Of a DNA stretch of 64,000 bases, positions 36,502 to 46,908 are shown one piece after another (within the stretch, counting starts at the first letter, position 1; every line of letters starts with the position of its first letter). The notes beneath the pieces were generated by a model that worked only from the letters and a program-made list of their open reading frames with translations, ran no database searches and had not been told where the DNA came from. The stretch comes from Rhodanobacter sp. B04 (GTDB taxonomy: Bacteria; Pseudomonadota; Gammaproteobacteria; Xanthomonadales; Rhodanobacteraceae): NCBI RefSeq assembly GCF_002001125.1, contig NZ_MUNV01000005.1:310001-374000 (forward strand), in the 5' to 3' direction. Made by a program: the position numbers and the translations under genes.

Positions 36502-36954
36502 TCATGAAAAGTCGGTGGCCACGACCAGCGGTCGCGACTGGGTATAGGAACGTGCCGGATCGACCACGAAGCGCCCGCTCAGGGCACTGCGACCAAGCAG
36601 CAACGGAAACAGCATATGCCGCCGATCGGTCAGGTTGATGTCGGTACTGAAGCGCTGCCCCGCCAGCTGCACCTCGCTGCGGATGAACCAGCGTTCGGTA
36701 CGGCGGCCGCCCGTATCGGTCACCGCGCGCCGGTCCAGCGCCGGCGCCTCGCACTGCATATGCACCGGCTGGCGCCGGCCGACGTGCATGGTGAAGCGCA
36801 ACCAGGTGGTGCCGTCACGCTGGAAATCCTCGAGGGTGTCGACATGCAGCGAGCTGCTGCGTGCACCGGTATCCAGCTTGGCCTTGAGCAGGCCGATGCC
36901 CAGCTGCGGCAACGCCAGCCGCTCCCGCCAACCGAGAGTTATCAGATCCGCCAT
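36502..36954 (-). CDS. rimB: Retropepsin-like aspartic protease RimB (ATP-dependent zinc protease family)
   Basis: A 150-residue protein with a retroviral-protease-like fold. The active-site triad is DTGARSSS near residue 28, with a second conserved block [14 protein letters not shown] near the C-terminus. It is often annotated as an ATP-dependent zinc protease, although no zinc or ATP site is evident. In Pseudomonas the homologue RimB is encoded with RimK and acts on the polyglutamate tails of S6. The rimK gene follows after 10 bp on the same strand here. The tRNA-Gly lies 34 bp upstream. Confidence 0.88.
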   Translation of the reverse strand: MADLITLGWRERLALPQLGIGLLKAKLDTGARSSSLHVDTLEDFQRDGTTWLRFTMHVGRRQPVHMQCEAPALDRRAVTDTGGRRTERWFIRSEVQLAGQRFSTDINLTDRRHMLFPLLLGRSALSGRFVVDPARSYTQSRPLVVATDFS

Positions 36955-36988
36955 GTGGGTTCGGGATTGCTCGGTGGGGATCGCGGAG

Positions 36989-37062
36989 TGGAGCGGGTGA
37001 AGGGAATCGAACCCTCGTCAGTAGCTTGGGAAGCTACAGCTCTACCATTGAGCTACACCCGC
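36989..37062 (-). tRNA. tRNA-Gly, anticodon CCC
   Basis: A 74-base tRNA on the minus strand. The acceptor is GCGGGTG/CACCCGC, the D arm GCTCAATGGTAGAGC, the anticodon stem GTAGC/GCTAC with loop TTCCCAA (CCC at 34-36), the T arm GAGGGTTCGATTCCCTTC, and discriminator T with encoded CCA. It decodes GGG. No tRNA neighbours are present. The next gene on the strand is rimB. Confidence 0.96.
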
Positions 37063-37362
37063 CTTGGCCGGCGGATGGTAGCGCGTGACACGCGCGCTTG
37101 GAAAGTCGGCCCGGCCAAGTCGCGTTCCGTGGAAACAACTGCCTCCCCGTTCCCCGCCGGGAGCGGACGTCCCTAACGCCACATGAATTCCAGATGGCGG
37201 CCAGCTGAATCGTCCGCGACGCAGTCGGCAAAACTAAGATCGACCTAACTTTTCTTGTGCCCATAATGATGTCGTCATCGACGCCGTGGCTCAGAACCGC
37301 CCGGCGGACCGAACGGACTCATCGCGTGATGGCATTCGCGCTCACCCAAGGGGAAACATCGT
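37063..37362 (+). other. 300-bp intergenic region before the FecR/DUF6600-like gene
   Basis: No gene is visible. The part at 37240-37267 holds TCGACC and CATAAT with a 16-bp spacer, a possible promoter for the rightward gene at 37363, with a leader of about 90 bases. The rest is GC-rich like coding DNA but has no plausible start or motif. Confidence 0.35.
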
Positions 37363-39558
37363 ATGCATGTGTTTGCCAAAATCCTTGCTCCCATGCGTCG
37401 CGGCTGGCGACCGCTGGCGATCGTGCTGCTGGGCATGGCCGTCGGACTGGCCCAGGCGCAAGCTGTCGACGACAACAGCGCCGATCCACCGGGCCGGGTG
37501 GCACGGCTGTCGTATATGGCCGGCGACCTGGGCTTCCTGCCATCCGGCGCGACCGACTGGAGCGACGCCAACATCAACCGCCCTCTGACGACCGGTGACC
37601 GTCTTTCCACCGGCCAGGGTGGCCGTGCCGAACTGGAGCTGGGCGGCGGCACGCTGCGCATCGCCGACCGCACCGACCTGGGCCTGCTCAGCCTGGACGA
37701 TCAGCTGGCCCAGGTCGAACTGACCCAGGGCACGCTCAACCTCACCGTGCGCCAGCTCGATCAAGGCCAGAGCTACGAGATCGATACGCCGACCGTGGCC
37801 CTGGTGGTCGATCAGCCGGGATCGTTCCGGATCGATATCGGCGACAACGGCGGCAGCACACAGGTAACCGCCTTCAATGGCGACGCCACGGTTTACGGCG
37901 AAAACAATGCGCAACGCACCGTCCATGCCGGACGCAGCTACAGCTTCGTCGACTCCAGCCTGGGCGCGGTGGCCATCAGCGACATCGGTGGCGGCGATGC
38001 CTTCGACGCATGGTGCAGCGACCGCGACAACCGCTATGCACAATCCAATTCCAGCCAGTACGTGTCCGATGATGTGGTCGGCGCGCAAGACCTCGACCAG
38101 TACGGCAGCTGGCAGACCACCAGCGATTACGGCTCGGTCTGGTTTCCGGCCAGTGTCGCTGTCGACTGGGCGCCCTATCGCAATGGCCACTGGGCCTATA
38201 TCGCGCCGTGGGGCTGGACCTGGGTGGACGATTCGCCGTGGGGTTACGCCCCGTATCACTACGGTCGCTGGGCGTATGTCGGCGGCCACTGGGGCTGGCT
38301 ACCCGGGCCGCGTGGCGTGCGCGCCATCTATGCCCCGGCGCTGGTCGCCTTCGTCGGCGGCGGTGGCTGGTCCGTCGGCATCGGCGGCGGCCCGGTCGGC
38401 TGGTTTCCGCTCGGCCCCGGCGAGATCTACAACCCGTGGTATCGCGCCAGCCGCGGCTACTACAGCAATGTCAACATCACCAATATCCGCGGCTATCGCG
38501 GCTACGACCGCAACACGATCATCAACAACATCAATATCCAGTACAACGACTACCGCAACGGCCGGCCGATAAACAACGCACGCTATGCCAACCGCGACGC
38601 GCCGCGCGGCTTCTCGGCCATGCCAGGGCAGGCGTTCGCCGGCGGCCAGCGCGTGCAACGCAACCTGCTACGCGTCGATCAGCGACAACTGGCCTCGGCC
38701 GCCGTGTTGCCTCGCGGCACCAGCCTGCGTCCCGCACCGGGCGGCATCGCGCCGCCGCGCAGCCAACATGCACGATCGCTGCCCGCTGGCGGCTTCCAGC
38801 GCGAGGTGGTCGCCCGTCATGCGCCGCCGTCGACACGCACGCCAGCTTCGTTCAACAACCTGGCCGGTCCACAGCGTGCCGCCACGCCGGCTGCCAATGT
38901 CCGCGTGCTGAATGCTCGCGGACCGGCAGCGCAGGGGAATCGTTCGCAGCGCAATCTGCCGCCGACCTCCAACGTGGCTGCCGGCGTGCCGATGGGCATG
39001 CCGCAAGGCAACCAAGGCAACCATGCCGAACCGCGTCAGGGTGATCTGCCGTCGGCACGCTTTGCCCACCCGCAAGCCGGCGATGCCTCCGGACGCACGC
39101 CCCCGCAGGCACGTGGGTCGATGCCACGCCCGGATGCCGGCTACGGTGCTGGTCAGGATCAGCGATCGCAGCCACGTGAAAATCGCACGCTGCCCCAGGT
39201 GCCACAGATCCAGCGTGCCACCGTGATCAACCAGCCACAGCCAGCTGCGGATCGGCCCGTGCCTCGCTACGAAAGCGAGCGTGGCACGCGCGATGATATG
39301 CAGGCGCCACGCAACGACAATGCTCCGCGGGCATATTCCAACGAGCCCTCGCGTCCGATGGTCAACGAACAGCCGCGCCCGATGGCCGAGCCGGTGCGCC
39401 AGAACTATCAGCAGCCGCAGTATCAACAGCCGCAGCGCAGCGTGCCGCAATACTCACCACAGCCACGTGCGGCGGCGCCGGCACAGCCGCAACACGCGGA
39501 GCCACGCCCGGCGGCCAAAGCCGAACCACGCAATCGGGAGGACGACCGTCAGCACTGA
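37363..39558 (+). CDS. FecR/DUF6600-like exported protein with Trp/Tyr repeats and Pro/Gln-rich tail
   Basis: The 731-residue product has a signal peptide ([21 protein letters not shown]). A FecR-like beta domain follows at about 45-200 ([46 protein letters not shown]). A DUF6600 Trp/Tyr-rich region at about 245-350 repeats units of the form [30 protein letters not shown] (quoted in part) and [11 protein letters not shown]. The last ~330 residues are low-complexity, rich in Pro, Gln, Arg and Asn ([19 protein letters not shown]). No transmembrane segment or sigma factor partner is present, so it is unlikely to be a classical FecR anti-sigma factor. The function is unknown, perhaps cell-envelope binding. 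Confidence 0.85.
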   Translation: MHVFAKILAPMRRGWRPLAIVLLGMAVGLAQAQAVDDNSADPPGRVARLSYMAGDLGFLPSGATDWSDANINRPLTTGDRLSTGQGGRAELELGGGTLRIADRTDLGLLSLDDQLAQVELTQGTLNLTVRQLDQGQSYEIDTPTVALVVDQPGSFRIDIGDNGGSTQVTAFNGDATVYGENNAQRTVHAGRSYSFVDSSLGAVAISDIGGGDAFDAWCSDRDNRYAQSNSSQYVSDDVVGAQDLDQYGSWQTTSDYGSVWFPASVAVDWAPYRNGHWAYIAPWGWTWVDDSPWGYAPYHYGRWAYVGGHWGWLPGPRGVRAIYAPALVAFVGGGGWSVGIGGGPVGWFPLGPGEIYNPWYRASRGYYSNVNITNIRGYRGYDRNTIINNINIQYNDYRNGRPINNARYANRDAPRGFSAMPGQAFAGGQRVQRNLLRVDQRQLASAAVLPRGTSLRPAPGGIAPPRSQHARSLPAGGFQREVVARHAPPSTRTPASFNNLAGPQRAATPAANVRVLNARGPAAQGNRSQRNLPPTSNVAAGVPMGMPQGNQGNHAEPRQGDLPSARFAHPQAGDASGRTPPQARGSMPRPDAGYGAGQDQRSQPRENRTLPQVPQIQRATVINQPQPAADRPVPRYESERGTRDDMQAPRNDNAPRAYSNEPSRPMVNEQPRPMAEPVRQNYQQPQYQQPQRSVPQYSPQPRAAAPAQPQHAEPRPAAKAEPRNREDDRQH

Positions 39559-39580
39559 CCAACGCGCCACCGTGCCCGAC

Positions 39581-39614
39581 GCAAAAGCCCGCCTCGATGC
39601 GGGCTTTTGCTTTT
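39581..39614 (+). terminator. Rho-independent terminator after the FecR-like gene
   Basis: A perfect 12-bp stem, GCAAAAGCCCGC / GCGGGCTTTTGC, with a CTCGAT loop, followed by TTTTGCG. It lies about 25 bp after the FecR-like stop and before the thiS promoter. Confidence 0.85.
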
Positions 39615-39651
39615 GCGCACCCGCACAGACGGCGCCCGGCATGGGAATCGC

Positions 39652-39657
39652 TACAAT
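39652..39657 (+). promoter_or_regulatory. -10 box of a probably leaderless thiS transcript
   Basis: TACAAT lies six bases before the ATG of thiS at 39664, in the context CGCTACAATACGCGG. There is no Shine-Dalgarno. It matches the uup and ahcY boxes in context and, for uup, in spacing to the ATG. Confidence 0.5.
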
Positions 39658-39663
39658 ACGCGG

Positions 39664-39864
39664 ATGCACATCATGCTCAATGGCCACCCGCGCGACTGCG
39701 CCACCGCCACCACCGTCGCGCAGCTGCTCGAACAGGCCGGCTATGCGGGGCGACGCGTGGCAGTGGAACTCAACCAGGAAATCGTGCCGCGCAGCCAGCA
39801 CGCCAGCCGCACGCTGGCCGATGGAGACCGCATCGAAATCGTCCATGCCATCGGCGGTGGCTGA
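39664..39864 (+). CDS. thiS: Sulfur carrier protein ThiS
   Basis: A 66-residue ubiquitin-fold carrier ending in Gly-Gly (HAIGGG). The C-terminal glycine is adenylated and thiolated to bring sulfur to the thiazole of thiamine. Conserved features are [19 protein letters not shown] and [13 protein letters not shown], followed by [14 protein letters not shown]. It is 53 bp upstream of thiG, its partner in thiazole formation. The thiC, thiE and thiF genes are not in this window. The start at 39664 has a promoter-like TACAAT six bases upstream and is probably leaderless. Confidence 0.95.
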   Translation: MHIMLNGHPRDCATATTVAQLLEQAGYAGRRVAVELNQEIVPRSQHASRTLADGDRIEIVHAIGGG

Positions 39865-39917
39865 ATCCGCACACCTGTCGACCCATCGCCCAGCCCGCGC
39901 ATCTCCAAGGCAACACC

Positions 39918-40718
39918 ATGAACCTCCAGAACAACGACCTCACCGATCCGCTGATCATCGCCGGCAAGAGCTATGGCTCGCGCCTGCTCACCGGCACCGG
40001 CAAGTACAAGGATTTCGACGAAACCCGCGCCGCGTCGCTGGCCGCATGCGCCGAGATCGTCACGGTGGCGATCCGTCGCGTGAACATCGGCCAGGACGCC
40101 GGCCAGCCGAACCTGCTCGATGCGCTGCCGCCGGACCAGTTCACCCTGCTGCCGAACACCGCCGGCTGCTACAACGCGGTCGACGCGGTGCGCACCTGCA
40201 AGCTGGCGCGCGAGCTGCTCGATGGCCACCAGCTGGTGAAGCTCGAGGTGCTGGGCGACCAGCGCACGCTGTTCCCCGACGTGGTCGAGACGCTGAAGGC
40301 GGCCGAGATCCTGGTCGCCGACGGCTTCGAGGTGATGGTCTACACCAGCGACGACCCGATCCTGGCAAAGCGCCTCGAGGACATCGGGTGCGTCGCGGTG
40401 ATGCCGCTGGCCGCACCGATCGGCTCGGGCCTCGGCATCCAGAACCGCTACAACCTGCTGGAGATCATCGAGAACGCCAAGGTGCCGATCATCGTCGACG
40501 CCGGCGTGGGCACGGCCTCGGATGCGGCGATCGCGATGGAACTGGGCTGCGACGGCGTGCTGATGAACACCGCGATCGCCGGCGCGAAGGACCCGGTGCT
40601 GATGGCACATGCGATGAAGCTGGCGATCCAGGCCGGCCGCGCTGCGTTCCGCGCCGGCCGCATTCCGCGCAAGCGCTATGCCTCGGCGTCCAGCCCCATC
40701 GACGGCACGATCGGCTGA
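39918..40718 (+). CDS. thiG: Thiazole synthase ThiG
   Basis: ThiG builds the thiazole phosphate ring of thiamine from deoxyxylulose-5-phosphate, dehydroglycine or iminoglycine, and ThiS-thiocarboxylate. The 266-residue TIM-barrel protein shows [33 protein letters not shown], the catalytic Lys in LVKLEVLGD and [21 protein letters not shown] (cited in parts). The ATG at 39918 lies 53 bp after thiS. The gene is followed 6 bp later by trmB, so all three are probably one transcript. Confidence 0.96.
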   Translation: MNLQNNDLTDPLIIAGKSYGSRLLTGTGKYKDFDETRAASLAACAEIVTVAIRRVNIGQDAGQPNLLDALPPDQFTLLPNTAGCYNAVDAVRTCKLARELLDGHQLVKLEVLGDQRTLFPDVVETLKAAEILVADGFEVMVYTSDDPILAKRLEDIGCVAVMPLAAPIGSGLGIQNRYNLLEIIENAKVPIIVDAGVGTASDAAIAMELGCDGVLMNTAIAGAKDPVLMAHAMKLAIQAGRAAFRAGRIPRKRYASASSPIDGTIG

Positions 40719-40724
40719 GCGGAC

Positions 40725-41435
40725 ATGAGCGAGCATCACGACCACGACGACAGCGCACCGGAATACATGCGCCGCATCCGCAGCTTCGTGCTGCGCGAAG
40801 GCCGCATGACGCCTGCGCAACAGCGCGCGTTCGACACGCTGTGGTCGCGCTTCGGCATCGACTATCGCGGTAGCCCGCACGACTTCCATGCTGACTTCGG
40901 CCGGCACGCGCCGCTGGTGATGGAGATCGGTTTCGGCAACGGCGAGGCGTTGGCCTGGGCCAGCGAGCACGACCTGGCGCGCGATTTCCTCGGCATCGAG
41001 GTGCATGGCCCCGGCGTCGGCCGCCTGATGAATGCGCTGGCCGCACGCGACGCCGGCAATGTCCGGCTGTACAAGCACGACGCCGTGGAAGTGCTCGAAC
41101 ACGAGATCGCGCCGGGCACGCTGGCTGAAGCGCGCATCTGGTTCCCCGATCCGTGGCACAAGAAGCGTCACAACAAGCGGCGGTTGATCCAGCCGCAGTT
41201 CGTCGCCCTGCTCGCCTCGCGCATGGCGCCGGATGGACTGCTGCATCTGGCCACCGACTGGCAGCCGTATGCCGGGCACATGCTCGACGTGATGGAAGCC
41301 GCGCCGGGCTGGCGCAATGCGATCGGCCCGGGCCAGTACGCCGAGAAACCCGCGTGGCGCATCGAGACGCACTTCGAACGGCGCGGCGTGAAGCTCGGCC
41401 ATGGCGTGTGGGATCTGCTCTACCGCAAGACCTGA
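40725..41435 (+). CDS. trmB: tRNA (guanine-N7)-methyltransferase TrmB
   Basis: TrmB puts the m7G modification at position 46 of tRNAs using SAM. The 236-residue product has motif [13 protein letters not shown], motif [14 protein letters not shown], the catalytic-loop sequence [18 protein letters not shown] and the C-terminal [17 protein letters not shown], all typical. It starts 6 bp after thiG. The thiS-thiG-trmB order is known from many proteobacteria. A 162-bp gap, with TATACT at 41497-41502 as a possible -10 for the next gene, follows it. Confidence 0.96.
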   Translation: MSEHHDHDDSAPEYMRRIRSFVLREGRMTPAQQRAFDTLWSRFGIDYRGSPHDFHADFGRHAPLVMEIGFGNGEALAWASEHDLARDFLGIEVHGPGVGRLMNALAARDAGNVRLYKHDAVEVLEHEIAPGTLAEARIWFPDPWHKKRHNKRRLIQPQFVALLASRMAPDGLLHLATDWQPYAGHMLDVMEAAPGWRNAIGPGQYAEKPAWRIETHFERRGVKLGHGVWDLLYRKT

Positions 41436-41597
41436 GCAAGGCCATAGTGTGGTCGAACATGTAGCCGAGGTTCACCAGCAGCCGCGTCGGCACGCTTATA
41501 CTGCGGCAATCCACACAGGGACGAATCGACGCAGCGTGAAGCTTCCACTGCCCCGCCGTATCCGCCATAGCCAGCTGCCTTTCTGGGAAGTCAGCTA

Positions 41598-43439
41598 GTG
41601 GGACTCTCGCTCACCCCCGAAATGATCCTGGTACTCGGGCTGGTGGGCTTCACCATGCTGATGCTGGTGCTGGAGTGGATCCGCGCCGACATGGTGGCGC
41701 TGCTGGTGGTGGTGGCGATCGGCCTGACCGGACTGATCCCGTCCGACCGCGTGTTCAACGGCTTCGCCGGCAACGCGGTGATCGCGATCATCGCGATCAT
41801 GATCATGGGCGAGGGCCTCGACCGCGCCGGCGTGCTCAACCTCACCGCGCGCTTCGTGATGCGCATGGCGCGCGGCGTGGAATCGCGCCTGGGCCTGGTG
41901 ATCAACCTGGTCGCCAGCCTGTTCAGCGCAGTGATTCCCAGCCAGGCGCTGGCTGCGCTGATGATCCCGGTCAGCAGCCGGCTGTCAGCGCGTACCGGCG
42001 TGCCGCTGTCGCGGCTGCTGCTGCCGATGGCGTTCTGCATCCTCACCGCCACCAACACCACGCTGATCGCGAACTCGCCGCTGATCGTGCTGAACGACCT
42101 GATCGCCAGCGCCAACGTGAACCTGCCACCGGGCGCGCACACGATCCCGAAGTTCGGCCTGTTCAGCGTCACCCCGATCGGCTTGGCGCTCGCACTCATC
42201 GGCGTGGGCTATTTCTATTTCTTCGGACGCAGGCTGCTGCCGGGCCACGAGGACGAACGGCTGAAGGTGACGCCCGGCCGCACCGAGAGCTACTTTGCCG
42301 AAACCTACGGCATCGGCGGCGAGACTGCCGAACTCACGGTCACTGCGGAGAGCCCGCTGGTCGGCATGAGCATCGGCGAAGTCGAACAGTTGCATGGCGC
42401 ACCGCTGATCCTGGCGATCAAGAGCGGCAACGATGCACGCATGGCGCCACCGGCCGACCACGTGATCTGGGTCGGCTCGGTGCTCGGCGTGCTTGGCCCG
42501 CGCGACCAGCTGTCCCAGTTCGCCAACAACCAGTTGTGCAAGCTGTCGACCCGCATGCGCCAGCTCGGCGAACTGTTCAACCCGAGCCGCGCCGGCATTT
42601 CCGAAGTGGTGATTCCGCCGGTTTCGCGTTTCATCAAGCAGACCGTGGGCGATCTGCGCCTGCGCAAGCGCTTCGGCATCTCGGTGCTGGCGGTGACTCG
42701 CGGCGAACACGTGTACCGCGACGACGTGCGTGCGGTGACCCTGCGTGCCGGCGACACCGTGGTGCTGCACAGCAACTGGCGCGACTTGTCGCTGGCCGCC
42801 GAGGACAAGGACCTCGTCGTCGTCACCGACATCCCGAAGGAAGAACAACGCCCCGGCAAGATCTGGCAGGCGGTGGGTTTCTTCGTGATGGCCAAGTGCC
42901 TGGCGCTGTTCACCAACCTCGACCTGTCGGTGGCGATGATGACCGGCGCGATCGGCATGCTGCTGACCGGCGTGCTGAACATGGACGAGGCGTACAAGGC
43001 GATCAACTGGAAGACGATCTTCGTGACCGCCTGCCTGATTCCGCTGGGCTGGTCGATGGATTCCACCGGCACCGCCGCATGGATCGCCCAGGTCGTGTTG
43101 CAGCACCTGGGCGGCGCCTCGCCATGGGTGCTGCAGGCATGCCTGGCCATCCTCACCCTGCTGTTCTCGCAGGTGATGTCGAATGTCGGTGCCACCGTGA
43201 TGATGGTACCGATCGCGATCAGCGTGGCGGTCGCCACCGGCGGCAATCCGTCCGCCTATGCACTGATCGTGGCGGTGTCCTCGTCCAACACCTTCCTGCT
43301 CAGCTCCGGCCATCCTGCGCTGATGATGGTCACCGGCCCCGGCGGCTACAAGGGCAAGGATTTCCTGCGCGTCGGCGCGCCACTGACCCTGCTGGTGCTG
43401 GTCGTCACCCTGGTCGCGATCAACCTGTTGTTCCACTGA
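41598..43439 (+). CDS. SLC13-family permease with two RCK_C domains
   Basis: A 613-residue inner-membrane transporter of the divalent anion/Na+ symporter (DASS/SLC13) type. Two groups of membrane segments (about 5-180 and 410-610) flank a soluble middle part of about 200 residues that holds two TrkA-C (RCK_C) modules (ESPLVGMSIGEVEQL; GISVLAVTRGEHVYRDD). Conserved signatures are ILTATNTTLIANSPLIVL and SSGHPALMMVTGPGGY. Substrates of relatives are sulfate, dicarboxylates or phosphate; this one's is not known. The GTG at 41598 follows GGGAAG at a good spacing. It converges with the threonine aldolase gene (27 bp between the stops). Confidence 0.92.
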   Translation: MGLSLTPEMILVLGLVGFTMLMLVLEWIRADMVALLVVVAIGLTGLIPSDRVFNGFAGNAVIAIIAIMIMGEGLDRAGVLNLTARFVMRMARGVESRLGLVINLVASLFSAVIPSQALAALMIPVSSRLSARTGVPLSRLLLPMAFCILTATNTTLIANSPLIVLNDLIASANVNLPPGAHTIPKFGLFSVTPIGLALALIGVGYFYFFGRRLLPGHEDERLKVTPGRTESYFAETYGIGGETAELTVTAESPLVGMSIGEVEQLHGAPLILAIKSGNDARMAPPADHVIWVGSVLGVLGPRDQLSQFANNQLCKLSTRMRQLGELFNPSRAGISEVVIPPVSRFIKQTVGDLRLRKRFGISVLAVTRGEHVYRDDVRAVTLRAGDTVVLHSNWRDLSLAAEDKDLVVVTDIPKEEQRPGKIWQAVGFFVMAKCLALFTNLDLSVAMMTGAIGMLLTGVLNMDEAYKAINWKTIFVTACLIPLGWSMDSTGTAAWIAQVVLQHLGGASPWVLQACLAILTLLFSQVMSNVGATVMMVPIAISVAVATGGNPSAYALIVAVSSSNTFLLSSGHPALMMVTGPGGYKGKDFLRVGAPLTLLVLVVTLVAINLLFH

Positions 43440-43466
43440 CCGCGCGCCACATGCTGCATCTGCGCC

Positions 43467-44486
<1,020 letters not shown>

Positions 44487-44652
44487 GGCAGTGCCTCTCG
44501 ATCAGGAAACCCCGCCAGCTTGATCGGTCGCGCGAAAACGAGCAACCGGCCATCGCCGCGCATACCCGTTCGGCAACCCTGGGCAGCCGATCTCCAGTAG
44601 TAGCATGGCGACATTCGCGATATGCCGTTGTGCATCCAAGGGGGCTCTGGCC

Positions 44653-46443
44653 GTGTCGATCCTGCGTCTGTACCTGCGCGTGCTCGCGCTGCTGGCACCC
44701 GAACGCAAGCTGGCGATCACCCTGGCCCTGGCCAATCTCGCCCTGGCCGGAATCTACTTCCTCGAACCGATGCTGTTCGGCCGCGTGGTCGATGCGCTGG
44801 CGTCGCCGCAGGCGGGCAGCGCACCACGGCTGATCGCGTTGTGGGCGCTGGCGGGTTTCGGCGGCGTGCTGGCCGGGGTCTGGGTTTCCCTGCATGCCGA
44901 CCGACTCGCGCACCGGCGGCGGCTGGCTGCGATCGCCGCGTTTTTCGAGCATGCCGCCGCCCTGCCGCTGGCCTTCCACGGCGAATACCATACCGGCCGC
45001 CTCTCGCGGATCATGAACAACGGCGTCGGCAACCTGTTCAACCTGTGGCTGAGCTTCTTCCGCGAGCACCTCGCCACCCTGCTGTCCATCTTCGTGATGG
45101 TGCCGATCGCGCTGGCGATGAACTGGAAGCTGGCGCTGCTGATGATCGCGCTGATGCTTAGCTTCGCCGTGTCCAACGCGATCGCGGTACAGCGCACGCA
45201 CAATGCCCAGGGCGAGGTGGAGGAGTTGCACCACGAGATCGCCACGCGCGCCGGCGACGTGTTCGGCAACGTCACCGTGGTGCAGAGCTTCACCCGCCTC
45301 AGCGCCGAGGCGGCTGCGCTGAAGGAGATGATGCGGCGCGTGCTGGCGGCACAGTATCCCGTGCTGCGCGGCTGGGCGATCCTGTCGGTGCTGAACCGCG
45401 CCGCCAGCACGCTGACGATCGTGGCGATCTTCGCGCTCGGTGCCTCGCTGCATGCACGCGGCGAAGTGACCGTGGGCGGCATCGTCAGCTTCGTCGGCTT
45501 CGCCCTGATGCTGATCGGCCGGCTCGAGCAATTCGCCAGCTTCATCTCCGGCCTGTTCTTCCAGACCCAGTCGCTGCACGACTACTTCGCGGTACTCGAC
45601 CAGCGACCGGCGATCGTCGATGCACCTTCTGCCAGCGTGCTGCCGCGCGTGCGCGGCGAGGTGGTGTTCGATCGGGTCAGCTTTGGCTACGACCCGGTGC
45701 AACCAGCACTGCACGAGCTGAGCTTCCGCGCTGTACCCGGCAGCACGATCGCGCTGGTCGGCCCCACCGGGGCCGGCAAGAGCACCGCACTCAGCATGCT
45801 TTACCGCGCCTACGATCCGTCCGGGGGGCGCATCACCATCGATGGCCAGGACATCCGCGCCGTCACGCTCGACTCGCTGCGCCAGAACATCGGCGTGGTG
45901 TTCCAGGACCCGGGCATGTTCTACCGCTCCATCCTCGACAACCTGCGCGTCGGCAAGCCCGATGCGAACCTCGCCGAGATCGAGCAGGCGGTGGCCGCCG
46001 CCGAAGCCGCTGCGTTCATCGCACGCAAGCCGGAAGGACTGGAGACGCTGGTGGCCGAGCGCGGTCGCTCGCTGTCCGGCGGTGAGCGCCAGCGCCTGGC
46101 GATCGCCCGCGCGATGCTCAAGGACGCACCGATCATGGTGCTCGACGAAGCCACCAGCGCGCTGGACAACGCCACCGAGGCACGCATCCAGCGTGCGCTC
46201 GACGCGCTCACCCGCGGCCGCACCACCTTTGTGATCGCGCATCGGCTGTCCACTGTGCGCAATGCCGACCTGATCCTGGTGCTGGAGCAAGGGCGCCTGG
46301 TGGAACAGGGCCGCTTCGACGAACTGATACGACAGGGCGGCCTGTTCGCGCGACTGGCCGAAGACGGCAAGTTCGCCCCGGATGCCATGCCTGCAGGTGA
46401 TGTCGACGCGGAGACTGCCGAATCACTCGCGAAAATCGACTGA
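44653..46443 (+). CDS. Glucan exporter-like ABC transporter (NdvA/ChvA type)
   Basis: A single-chain half-transporter of 596 residues that dimerises to move glucans or other large substrates across the inner membrane. The N-terminal ~310 residues hold six membrane segments. The ATPase half has Walker A GPTGAGKST near residue 380, Q-loop VVFQDPGMFYRS, signature LSGGERQR, Walker B IMVLDEATSALD and the H-loop AHRLSTV. The opening LALANLALAGIYFLEPMLFGRVVDAL is characteristic of the NdvA/ChvA group, which exports cyclic beta-1,2-glucan in rhizobia. A cyclic glucan synthase gene is not in the window, so the substrate is inferred. The start is GTG at 44653, with AAGGGGGC upstream. Confidence 0.9.
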   Translation: MSILRLYLRVLALLAPERKLAITLALANLALAGIYFLEPMLFGRVVDALASPQAGSAPRLIALWALAGFGGVLAGVWVSLHADRLAHRRRLAAIAAFFEHAAALPLAFHGEYHTGRLSRIMNNGVGNLFNLWLSFFREHLATLLSIFVMVPIALAMNWKLALLMIALMLSFAVSNAIAVQRTHNAQGEVEELHHEIATRAGDVFGNVTVVQSFTRLSAEAAALKEMMRRVLAAQYPVLRGWAILSVLNRAASTLTIVAIFALGASLHARGEVTVGGIVSFVGFALMLIGRLEQFASFISGLFFQTQSLHDYFAVLDQRPAIVDAPSASVLPRVRGEVVFDRVSFGYDPVQPALHELSFRAVPGSTIALVGPTGAGKSTALSMLYRAYDPSGGRITIDGQDIRAVTLDSLRQNIGVVFQDPGMFYRSILDNLRVGKPDANLAEIEQAVAAAEAAAFIARKPEGLETLVAERGRSLSGGERQRLAIARAMLKDAPIMVLDEATSALDNATEARIQRALDALTRGRTTFVIAHRLSTVRNADLILVLEQGRLVEQGRFDELIRQGGLFARLAEDGKFAPDAMPAGDVDAETAESLAKID

Positions 46444-46508
46444 TCCGAAATACCGGCCGCACGAACGTGGCCACCGAATGCGCCGCTTGCCCGGAATACG
46501 GACGCCGC

Positions 46509-46619
46509 TTATCGAACGATCTCGAAATGCACCATCAACCAGCCCGCGGAAGCGCTGAGATAGATGCAGACGGCCAGCCAGAAACCAAAGGAATCCTTGT
46601 GCCAGATGTGCTTGTTCAT
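46509..46619 (-). CDS. Possible 36-residue membrane protein
   Basis: A small frame starting ATG at 46619 with GGGGGG seven to eight bases upstream. The product (MNKHIWHKDSFGFWLAVCIY...GWLMVHFEIVR) has one clear membrane helix and positively charged ends. Gene-finders often miss such genes. Against it, there is no known family or operon partner, and the frame is open further upstream. Its nearest neighbours are the exporter gene (rightward) and lptG (leftward, 289 bp upstream), so it may be transcribed as the tail of the lptFG operon. It has moderate support from the ribosome site and amphipathic layout only. Confidence 0.5.
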   Translation of the reverse strand: MNKHIWHKDSFGFWLAVCIYLSASAGWLMVHFEIVR

Positions 46620-46908
46620 GCCTACCCCCCGAGGTATGCGAGCCACGGCACCGATCAGGCGCTCGTACTCGACACTTGGAACAAGCCAGCTTCGTACCAG
46701 ATCTCCAGGATTTCGGCTCGTTTCGACCCGGCACGGCAGAATCGCGGCGGCCATCACACTACGTGTGTGCTATGCCACACGCTTCATGGCTATCAGCCTG
46801 AACGCAGGTCGATGTGAGCCGCCGTCAACCATGCTGCAAGTACTGCGCTGAACTGGATGCACTGACCAAAATGGTCGCCCACTGCCACAGCAGGTCAGAT
46901 CGGGACCA

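Noticed and set aside
39741..41402. A 553-codon frame on the minus strand across thiG and trmB
   Set aside because: It spans two recognised genes and the thiS end in antisense and lacks motifs.
41401..41598. A 65-codon plus-strand frame between trmB and the SLC13 gene
   Set aside because: It starts inside trmB, has no ribosome site and no conserved character; the region better fits a promoter (TATACT at 41497).
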